Of a stretch of DNA of 24,552 nucleotides, positions 1 to 4,797 are shown one piece after another. The DNA comes from Bacillota bacterium. GTDB taxonomy: Bacteria > Bacillota > Dethiobacteria > DTU022. Where the stretch lies: positions 1 to 24,552 of the forward strand of contig JAAZHP010000060.1 of NCBI GenBank assembly GCA_012510625.1, given 5' to 3'. How positions within the stretch are numbered: position 1 is the first letter of the stretch; each line of letters opens with the position of its first letter. The notes below the pieces were generated by a model that saw only the letters and a program-made list of their open reading frames with translations, did not search any database and had not been told where the DNA came from. Position numbers and translations under genes: made by a program.

Positions 1-20
1 ATAAGGAATTGCTGTTTTGG

Positions 21-47
21 AGATCCTTCGCTTCGCTTAGGATGACA
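21..47. repeat. Dispersed hairpin motif (ATCCT...AGGAT)
   Basis: A short inverted repeat pairs ATCCT (23-27) with AGGAT (39-43) around a loop containing TTCGCTTCGC. From memory, motifs of the form GATCCTTCGCTTCGC followed by AGGATGACA are scattered in many bacterial genomes. Only one copy is seen in this window, so the repeat status rests on recollection rather than on this sequence. Confidence 0.4.
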
Positions 48-105
48 TAACGATGTTTAGTCCGGCATAAAAGCTAATCCCTACATTATAAAGCCCGGGA
101 AATAT

Positions 106-137
106 CTCACCTCTGACTTCTCACTTCTCACCTCTCA
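106..137. repeat. Degenerate heptamer tandem repeat
   Basis: The tract reads as 7-base units CTCACCT, CTGACTT, CTCACTT, CTCACCT, followed by a partial CTCA. Each unit differs from its neighbours by one or two bases. It resembles the tract at 535-572 at the opposite end of this spacer. No coding capacity is apparent. Confidence 0.6.
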
Positions 138-140
138 ATT

Positions 141-160
141 GGCGGGCTTCCATGCCCGCC
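141..160. repeat. GC-rich palindromic repeat (REP-like)
   Basis: GGCGGGC and GCCCGCC form a perfect 7-bp stem around the loop TTCCAT. The same hairpin with an 8-bp stem occurs at 4523-4544. It belongs to the family of GGGCGG...CCGCCC hairpins also found at 310, 440, 4569 and 4668. Confidence 0.6.
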
Positions 161-253
161 CGTTCAAATTGCGGTCTTTACAAAAGGCAAGTTTTACCTT
201 CTATATCAAGAGAGCAGTTCTATTGATATATGGCTTTTTGGAAATCCCCCCGG

Positions 254-274
254 CCCCCCTTTAGAAAAGGGGGG
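254..274. repeat. C6/G6 hairpin repeat, copy 1
   Basis: CCCCCCTTT pairs with AAAGGGGGG across a 3-base loop, giving a 9-bp stem. Related copies lie at 4717-4737 and 4777-4795 between mutM and polA. No T-tract follows the stem, so an intrinsic terminator role is not supported by sequence alone. Confidence 0.6.
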
Positions 275-303
275 AGTTCCTTAATCTGTTTTCTTTGCCG
301 GAC

Positions 304-338
304 GGGTTTGGGCGGCTCATGAGCCGCCCCTACAAACC
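304..338. repeat. Long palindromic repeat, copy A
   Basis: The core at 310-329 is a perfect 20-bp palindrome, with half-site GGGCGGCTCA. It is flanked by GGGTTT on the left and CTACAAACC on the right. The whole unit recurs in inverted orientation at 4561-4594 with essentially one base difference, about 4.2 kb away. Such near-identity between noncoding sites indicates a mobile or homogenised repeat family. Confidence 0.7.
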
Positions 339-439
339 TGGCAGAGCAGGAGGCTTTAAAGCTAGACTTATTTTAAAAAGTAAAACAATCCCTATGGGAC
401 ATCCCCCTACGGTTATGTCCCTATTTCCGGTACAGGATT

Positions 440-469
440 GGGCGGCCACAAGGGCCGCCCCTACAAACA
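440..469. repeat. GC-rich palindromic repeat with CTACAAAC tail
   Basis: GGGCGGCC and GGCCGCCC form an 8-bp stem around ACAAG and are followed by CTACAAAC. The same tail follows copy A at 304-338, so these are two members of one family with diverged loops. Confidence 0.6.
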
Positions 470-534
470 TAGCGAAACATATTAGCATTAAAGCAACTTA
501 TTTATCCGCATCTGATAGGTAATGTTTCGGCAAA

Positions 535-572
535 CTCCCCTCCGACCTCTGACCTCCGACTTCCGGCTTCCG
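535..572. repeat. Degenerate heptamer tandem repeat abutting the icd stop
   Basis: The tract reads as 7-base units CTCCCCT, CCGACCT, CTGACCT, CCGACTT, CCGGCTT and a partial CCG. It ends directly at the stop codon of the dehydrogenase gene (573-575). It resembles the tract at 106-137 in unit length and composition. Confidence 0.6.
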
Positions 573-1577
573 CTACAGTGCGGTTACTTTTTCAGCAATG
601 GCCAGGCCCATGGCAGCAGTCCCGGCGGTGCCGTTCAAATCGGGCGTTACCGCCTTCCCCTCGCGGAGCACTTCCGTCACTGCACGTTCGATCCGCTGTG
701 CAGCCTTCTCTTCTCCCAGATGTCTCAGCATCAGCGCCGCGGTGAGGATCATGGCCACCGGGTTGGCCCTGTCCAGGCCCTTGTATTTGGGGGCGCTGCC
801 GTGGACCGGTTCAAAGAGAGAAACCTCATCGCCTATATTGCCCGAGGGCGTCATCCCCAGCCCCCCCACCAGCCCGGCACAAAGGTCTGAAAGGATGTCA
901 CCGTAGAGGTTTGGCATGACCATGACATCATATAGATGGGGCTTCTGCACCAACTGCATGGCCATATTGTCCACGATCTTCTCTTCATATTCGATATCGG
1001 GGTATTGCTCCGCTACCGCGCGGGCCGCCTCCAGAAAGAGGCCGTCGCTGAATTTTAAGATATTGGCTTTATGCACCGCCGTAACCTTGCGGCGACTGTT
1101 CCGCCGGGTGTATTCAAAGGCAAAACGAACAATTCGCTCCGAGGCGCGGCGGGTGACAATTTTTATGCTTTCCGCGGCATCGAGACCGACCATGTGCTCC
1201 ACGCCGCTGTAAAGCCCTTCGGTATTTTCACGAACCACGACCAGATCAATATCCTCATACGGCGAATTTACCCGCGGATAGCTTTTGGCCAGGCGCAGGT
1301 TTGCATAGAGATCCAGCTTCTGGCGCATGGCCACATTAAGGCTGCGATAGCCCGATCCCACCTGCGTGGTCAGCGGCCCTTTCAGGCCGACCTTATTTTT
1401 GCGCAGCGAGGCTACGGCCTCCTCCGGAAGAGGTGTGCCGAATTTTTCAACCGCTTCCTCTCCGGCTAGAGTCTCCTCCCAGGCGATCTTTACCCCTGTA
1501 GCCTCCACCACTTCAAGCGCGGCGGCGACAATCTCCGGACCGATGCCGTCACCGCGGATTAAAGTTACCTTGTACAT
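573..1577 (-). CDS. icd: Isocitrate/isopropylmalate dehydrogenase family protein (probable isocitrate dehydrogenase)
   Basis: The 334-residue protein is full length for the short NAD-type isocitrate dehydrogenases, which oxidatively decarboxylate isocitrate to 2-oxoglutarate in the cytoplasm. By alignment with E. coli IDH from memory, the substrate residues are present: Ser79, Asn81, Arg85, Arg95, Arg116, Tyr123 and Lys170. So are the metal ligands Asp203, Asp227 and Asp231. The ATG start has GGAGGAGAA about 3-11 bases upstream. Cofactor signals are mixed: HGSAPKY (258-264) has the Lys-Tyr pair of NADP enzymes, but Ala271 and TPDLNG nearer the C terminus look NAD-type. Homoisocitrate or tartrate dehydrogenases belong to the same family and cannot be excluded. 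The gene follows the lytic transglycosylase after 92 bases and probably has its own promoter. Confidence 0.85.
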   Translation of the reverse strand: MYKVTLIRGDGIGPEIVAAALEVVEATGVKIAWEETLAGEEAVEKFGTPLPEEAVASLRKNKVGLKGPLTTQVGSGYRSLNVAMRQKLDLYANLRLAKSYPRVNSPYEDIDLVVVRENTEGLYSGVEHMVGLDAAESIKIVTRRASERIVRFAFEYTRRNSRRKVTAVHKANILKFSDGLFLEAARAVAEQYPDIEYEEKIVDNMAMQLVQKPHLYDVMVMPNLYGDILSDLCAGLVGGLGMTPSGNIGDEVSLFEPVHGSAPKYKGLDRANPVAMILTAALMLRHLGEEKAAQRIERAVTEVLREGKAVTPDLNGTAGTAAMGLAIAEKVTAL

Positions 1578-1610
1578 TGTTTCTCCTCCAAACCAGCAAC
1601 TGCAAAATTC

Positions 1611-1624
1611 CGGAACCGGTACCG
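1611..1624. promoter_or_regulatory. Imperfect palindrome just downstream of the icd -10 box
   Basis: CGGAACCGGTACCG is a 14-base palindrome broken at one symmetric pair, centred on ACCGGT. It lies where transcription from the TATAAT at 1631-1636 would begin, a position typical of a repressor operator. No regulator can be named. Confidence 0.25.
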
Positions 1625-1630
1625 TTATTT

Positions 1631-1659
1631 ATTATAACAGATAGTTCCGCATTCCCACA
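1631..1659 (-). promoter_or_regulatory. Putative sigma-A promoter for icd (extended -10)
   Basis: On the minus strand TATAAT (1631-1636) is preceded by TGT, making an extended -10 element (TGnTATAAT). The hexamer 17 bases upstream, TGTGGG, is a poor -35, so the extended -10 would have to carry recognition. It sits in the 92-base gap before icd. Confidence 0.45.
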
Positions 1660-1669
1660 GCGCAGCCCG

Positions 1670-2248
1670 CTAATGTCCCTTTCCGTAGAGATCCTGGTAG
1701 CTGCGATAATTTTTCAAGGCGCGCTTAACAAAAGCGCGGGTTTCACTGAAGGGAATCTGCCCCAGGTTGGCTTCACTGCCGTCCCAGACTTCCTCTTCAA
1801 GCCAGCGCTGCACATGACCCCGCCCCCCGTTATAGGCGGCCAGGGCAACCACCTCGCTGCCGTCAAACTGCCGCAGCAGATCGGCCAGATACCAACTGCC
1901 GGCGGCAATGTTGTAGCCCGGTTCAAAAAGCTTATCGGGGTGAAAGTCGCTTTCTCCATTTTTTTCAGCGATCCACATGGCCGTAGAAGGCAGCAGCTGC
2001 ATCAGGCCGCGCGCCCCCTCGGAAGAGACGGCATTTGCCTGGAAACCGCTTTCTGCCTGGATCACCGCGGCGATGAACAGGGGGTCGATCTGTTGCGCCG
2101 CCGCCGCCGCCAAAATCTCTTCCCGGTAATGAAAGGGATAAAAGCGCCGCCCCAGCCTGGGACTGGAGAGAAGGCAGCAGGTCAATCCAAGAAGAACGAT
2201 AAAGGCAACCAGGTATATTAACCGCCGCAGCGCTCTGTTCACCACCAC
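1670..2248 (-). CDS. Lytic transglycosylase, SLT domain, membrane-anchored
   Basis: The 192-residue protein begins with a hydrophobic anchor or signal segment (about residues 10-28, LIYLVAFIVLLGLTCCLLSS) followed by an SLT-type goose-lysozyme-like domain. The catalytic glutamate is Glu66 in IQAESGF. It is followed by the family motif GLMQLLPSTA and by AAYNGG. Such enzymes cleave the MurNAc-GlcNAc bond of peptidoglycan outside the membrane, forming 1,6-anhydro ends. The reading frame opens with three consecutive GTG codons 8 bases after the coaE stop. The ribosome binding site is weak (GCAGG), so which GTG is used is uncertain. Lytic transglycosylases of this type commonly follow coaE in clostridial polA-mutM-coaE clusters, suggesting co-transcription rather than a shared pathway. 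Confidence 0.9.
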   Translation of the reverse strand: MVVNRALRRLIYLVAFIVLLGLTCCLLSSPRLGRRFYPFHYREEILAAAAAQQIDPLFIAAVIQAESGFQANAVSSEGARGLMQLLPSTAMWIAEKNGESDFHPDKLFEPGYNIAAGSWYLADLLRQFDGSEVVALAAYNGGRGHVQRWLEEEVWDGSEANLGQIPFSETRAFVKRALKNYRSYQDLYGKGH

Positions 2249-2256
2249 TAGCCTGC

Positions 2257-2874
2257 TTATTCTGGAGAATTACCGGAGCGAAGGCGGAGATTTTTCCAAA
2301 AGCTCTCTAGCTGGCGCCGGGTTTCAGCGAGGCTGCCGCTGTTGTCTATAATAACATCGGCATAAGCCCTCTTTTCCGCCAGGGGCATCTGCGCCCTCAG
2401 CCTGGAGAGAGCCTCCGCGGCCGTAAGCTTGTCCCGGCTCTGCAGGCGGGCCAGCTGGATCTCTTCGGCGGCGTAGACCAGCACCACCAGGTCAACCATC
2501 CGGTCCATTTTCGCTTCGATTAAAAGCGGCACATCGTATACCACCACCGCGTCGGGATGCCGGCGGCGGATCTCCTCTGTGCGGGTGATAAATGTTTCCA
2601 TGACCCGCGGGTGAACAATTCCGTTAAGCCTCTCCCGCGCAGCCGGATCGGAAAAGATGAGCTTTCCCAGGCGGGCCCGGTCAATGGCCCCGCCGGGGCC
2701 GGTGATTGAAGGCCCCAGCCAGTCTCTGATCTCCCGCCAGGCTGGTTTCCCGGGAAGCACCACTTCCCGGGCAATGAAGTCGGCATCAAGCAGAAGGGCG
2801 CCTTTTTCTTCAAGCATGCGCGCCACGGTGCTCTTGCCGGAAGCGATCCCTCCGGTTAAACCGATAATGATCAT
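2257..2874 (-). CDS. coaE: Dephospho-CoA kinase
   Basis: The 205-residue protein is full length for CoaE, which phosphorylates the 3'-hydroxyl of the ribose in dephospho-CoA, the last step of coenzyme A synthesis. A Walker A loop is at residues 5-16 (GLTGGIASGKST), followed by LLDADFIAREV, the acceptor-site region. VVYDVPLLIE forms the family's central strand and lid region. It starts with ATG, 22 bases after the ytaF stop, with only a weak GTGAAG ribosome binding site. It runs directly into the transglycosylase gene. CoaBC, two steps earlier in the same pathway, is encoded near the other end of the window. Confidence 0.95.
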   Translation of the reverse strand: MIIIGLTGGIASGKSTVARMLEEKGALLLDADFIAREVVLPGKPAWREIRDWLGPSITGPGGAIDRARLGKLIFSDPAARERLNGIVHPRVMETFITRTEEIRRRHPDAVVVYDVPLLIEAKMDRMVDLVVLVYAAEEIQLARLQSRDKLTAAEALSRLRAQMPLAEKRAYADVIIDNSGSLAETRRQLESFWKNLRLRSGNSPE

Positions 2875-2896
2875 GACTTCACTTTTGTTTCCTATT

Positions 2897-3538
2897 CTAG
2901 AATAGATTTATTATACCAATAACAATAAGGATTGCGCCACTGAGTAAGGGGAAATTTTTCGGGGCTCCCCTCCGGGCCGCCCTTCCCAGGGCGGCGCCAA
3001 GGGGCACGAGAAGCAGTTTGGTCAATCCTACCGCAAGGATGGTGAGCAGGAGCGGCGAGCCGATCAAAGCGGCGCCAAAACCCGCGGCAAAAGCATCCGC
3101 GGCCAGGGCCGACCCCAGCAGCAGCGCCTCCCTGGCGCTTAGGGTCCCGGAGCGATCCAGGTCGGCTTCCTCGGGCCGCTGCAGCAAGGAGGTAATTTTT
3201 TTCGGACGGCGGAGACAGGCCTCTTTTGATGTTTCCTCCCGGGGTTCAGGGACCGGCTCTGCCCCGCTGCCCCTCTTTATGTAATGCTGTCCCATCACAA
3301 CAGCGCCGAAGATGATCAGGACAGCTCCCCCAAAAGCGGAGAAATAGCGAAGCGGCACCAGGTATACCACCGCGCTCCCGGCCAGCATGGAGAAGGCAAT
3401 CGCCCCGGCCGAAAGCAGGCAGATCACCAGCAGAGAAGAAAAGGGGATGATTAATTTTCGCAGGCCGCAGGAGAATCCTGCGCTGAAACCGTCAACGCTC
3501 ACTGCCAGCGCCAGCAGCAAGGGTATCCCCCATTCCAC
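2897..3538 (-). CDS. ytaF: YtaF-like sporulation membrane protein (MntP-type fold)
   Basis: The protein has about six hydrophobic segments arranged as two halves, each with an Asp-containing membrane motif: LAVSVDGFSAGFSCG near the N terminus and LAADAFAAGFGAAL in the second half. This is the pattern of the YtaF and manganese-exporter (MntP) superfamily. The hydrophilic middle carries DLDRSGTLSAREA, an EF-hand-like acidic loop typical of YtaF. YtaF is a sporulation-associated membrane protein; its transported ion, if any, is not established. A GTG lies at 3550, but the GGAGG ribosome binding site overlaps it. The next GTG (3536-3538) sits 11 bases after that site, so I chose it, giving 213 residues. 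The gene lies between mutM and coaE. Confidence 0.85.
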   Translation of the reverse strand: MEWGIPLLLALAVSVDGFSAGFSCGLRKLIIPFSSLLVICLLSAGAIAFSMLAGSAVVYLVPLRYFSAFGGAVLIIFGAVVMGQHYIKRGSGAEPVPEPREETSKEACLRRPKKITSLLQRPEEADLDRSGTLSAREALLLGSALAADAFAAGFGAALIGSPLLLTILAVGLTKLLLVPLGAALGRAARRGAPKNFPLLSGAILIVIGIINLF

Positions 3539-3566
3539 TAGGCGGACCACCTCCCCCTTTTCTTTT

Positions 3567-3610
3567 CACCCTTCCATCATATGACCGCGGAGATGAACTG
3601 GTGAAGGGTG
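3567..3610. repeat. Inverted repeat in the ytaF leader
   Basis: CACCCTTC (3567-3574) and GAAGGGTG (3603-3610) are perfect 8-base inverted arms separated by 28 bases. They lie in the 124-base gap between mutM and ytaF, ending about 16 bases before the GTG-proximal ribosome binding site. The pair could fold in the ytaF leader RNA or mark a protein-binding site. It could also be chance. Confidence 0.35.
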
Positions 3611-3662
3611 GCAGGTGGCGGTTGGCTGTCAGCTCATTGGAGTATGGGAGAACAATTCTCTT

Positions 3663-4505
3663 TCACTTCTGGCAGCAGGGGCAGAAGTAGGTGCCGCGTC
3701 CGGCGGTGACGGTGCGCTCAACGGGGCGGCCGCAGCGGGAGCAGGGTTCTCCCTTGCATCCGTATACGGCCAGCCGTTCCTGAAAGGTCCCTGAAGAACC
3801 GCGGGCATCGAGATAATCACGAGTGGTGGTGCCGCCGCAGGCAATCCCTTCGGCCAGGACTTCGCGGATGGCCCGGTAAAGGTTCTCTCTTTCTTTAACG
3901 CTCAGCGTAGAAACGCAGCGGCAGGGGTGAATTCCGCTGCGGAAAAGACTCTCATCGGTATAGATGTTCCCCATCCCGGCCACAAAGCCCTGATCCAGAA
4001 GCAGGGCTTTGATCCGGGCGCGGGGCCGCGCCTGAAGCAAGGCCAGGAAAGTGGGCCCGTCGACCTCTTCCCAGATGTCGGGACCCAGGCGGGGCAGCCC
4101 GGCAATTTCCCACTCGGTGGGATTTTCAAGGAGCCAGAATCCGCCAAATTTGCGCTGATCATAAAAGAAGAGGGCATCCCCCCCGGCAAAGAGCAGCTCC
4201 AATCTCAAATGTTTCGACTGCAAGGTGGAGTCCCCGGCAGCAATCGCGCCGGCAGCGCGGTAGATCAAGCGGCCGGTCATCCGCAGGTGTGCCAGCAGCG
4301 TCCCCCTGTCCAGCAAAAAAAAGATGTATTTGCCTTTTCGCCCCAGATCCCGGATGCGGCGCCCCCCAAGAAGGCGGCGGAACTGTTCCGCTGCGGGGTA
4401 GTGCACCGCCCCGGCAAAATGAATCACCGGGGCTGCAAATTCTTTACCGCAAACCAGCGGAGCCAGCTCCCGCCGGATGACTTCCACTTCGGGCAGTTCG
4501 GGCAT
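3663..4505 (-). CDS. mutM: Formamidopyrimidine-DNA glycosylase
   Basis: The 280-residue protein is full length for MutM/Fpg, the bifunctional glycosylase/AP-lyase that removes 8-oxoguanine and formamidopyrimidines. It begins MPELPEVE, with the catalytic N-terminal proline (Pro2 after Met removal) and Glu3. The GRKGKY segment (55-60) carries the conserved beta-hairpin lysine. GMGNIYTDE lies in the helix-two-turn-helix region. The C terminus is the zinc finger CSRC...CPCC with the expected long spacing. The ATG has GGAGG seven bases upstream. It follows polA, as in other Firmicutes, but is separated from it by a 292-base repeat-filled gap, so tight coupling is unlikely. Confidence 0.97.
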   Translation of the reverse strand: MPELPEVEVIRRELAPLVCGKEFAAPVIHFAGAVHYPAAEQFRRLLGGRRIRDLGRKGKYIFFLLDRGTLLAHLRMTGRLIYRAAGAIAAGDSTLQSKHLRLELLFAGGDALFFYDQRKFGGFWLLENPTEWEIAGLPRLGPDIWEEVDGPTFLALLQARPRARIKALLLDQGFVAGMGNIYTDESLFRSGIHPCRCVSTLSVKERENLYRAIREVLAEGIACGGTTTRDYLDARGSSGTFQERLAVYGCKGEPCSRCGRPVERTVTAGRGTYFCPCCQK

Positions 4506-4522
4506 GATGTTACCTCCAGAGC

Positions 4523-4549
4523 GGGCGGGCGTGGAAGCCCGCCCCTACC
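4523..4549. repeat. GC-rich palindromic repeat (REP-like)
   Basis: GGGCGGGC and GCCCGCCC form a perfect 8-bp stem around GTGGAA, followed by CTACC. The loop and stem match the hairpin at 141-160 with one loop change. It sits just upstream of the mutM ribosome binding site. Confidence 0.6.
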
Positions 4550-4560
4550 ATTTCATCCAT

Positions 4561-4594
4561 GGTTGTAGGGGCGGCTCATGAGCCGCCCAAACCC
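4561..4594. repeat. Long palindromic repeat, copy B (inverted relative to copy A)
   Basis: The core at 4569-4588 is the same perfect 20-bp palindrome as at 310-329. The flanks GGTTGTAG and AAACCC match those of copy A read on the other strand, with one missing A. This conservation extends beyond what the palindrome alone would require. Confidence 0.7.
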
Positions 4595-4667
4595 ACAGCG
4601 GAAAACCATACAAATATCGCGATTATGGCTAAAACTTCTACAGCGTAAACAATTGTACCTAACCGGC

Positions 4668-4686
4668 GGGCGGGCCTGCCCCGCCC
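4668..4686. repeat. GC-rich palindromic repeat
   Basis: GGGCGGG and CCCGCCC form a perfect 7-bp stem around CCTGC. It is another member of the GGGCGG...CCGCCC hairpin family in this window. Confidence 0.5.
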
Positions 4687-4716
4687 CTGCGATTGAGTCC
4701 GATGTTTCCATGTGCT

Positions 4717-4737
4717 CCCCCCTTTGAAAAAGGGGGG
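4717..4737. repeat. C6/G6 hairpin repeat, copy 2
   Basis: CCCCCCTTT pairs with AAAGGGGGG around GAA, giving the same 9-bp stem as copy 1 at 254-274. It is followed by a run of G and the sequence GGGGGATTT. Confidence 0.6.
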
Positions 4738-4776
4738 GCGGGGGGGATTTCCCTTATATTTCAAATCCCCCTAAAT

Positions 4777-4795
4777 CCCCCTTTAGAAAAGGGGG
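4777..4795. repeat. C5/G5 hairpin repeat, copy 3, touching the polA stop
   Basis: CCCCCTTT pairs with AAAGGGGG around AGA. It ends two bases before the polA stop codon (TAA, 4798-4800). It is preceded by two direct copies of ATCCCCCT. On the transcript the stem would form immediately after polA and might stabilise the 3' end. No clear U-tract follows. Confidence 0.6.
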
Positions 4796-4797
4796 AC

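Larger units (their letters stand above)
1..572. other. Gene-free repeat-rich spacer
   Basis: No reading frame here has a convincing start, ribosome binding site or recognisable product. The region is AT-richer than its surroundings and carries several short repeats, each listed separately: a widespread-looking hairpin motif near the left edge, two heptamer tandem tracts, GC-rich palindromes at 141-160, 310-329 and 440-460, and a C6/G6 hairpin at 254-274. It lies downstream of the isocitrate dehydrogenase-family gene. The next gene to the left is outside the window. Confidence 0.75.
4506..4797. other. Gene-free repeat island between polA and mutM
   Basis: No convincing gene is present. A 62-codon frame at 4576-4764 runs through the repeats themselves and lacks a credible start. 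The spacer holds three GC-rich palindromes (4523, 4561 and 4668) and two C/G-block hairpins (4717 and 4777). All belong to the families seen in 1-572. In B. subtilis polA and mutM are adjacent, so repeats have probably accumulated inside an ancestral operon. Confidence 0.7.

Noticed and set aside
106..137. Possible CRISPR array
   Set aside because: Units are only seven bases, contiguous and degenerate, with no spacers and no cas genes nearby.
295..522. 75-codon plus-strand frame in the left spacer
   Set aside because: It runs through two palindromic repeats, has no ribosome binding site and resembles no protein.
4576..4764. 62-codon minus-strand frame with a hydrophobic C-terminal half
   Set aside because: Its N terminus is encoded by the C/G hairpin repeat and its end by a palindromic repeat. 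It is better explained as repeat DNA.
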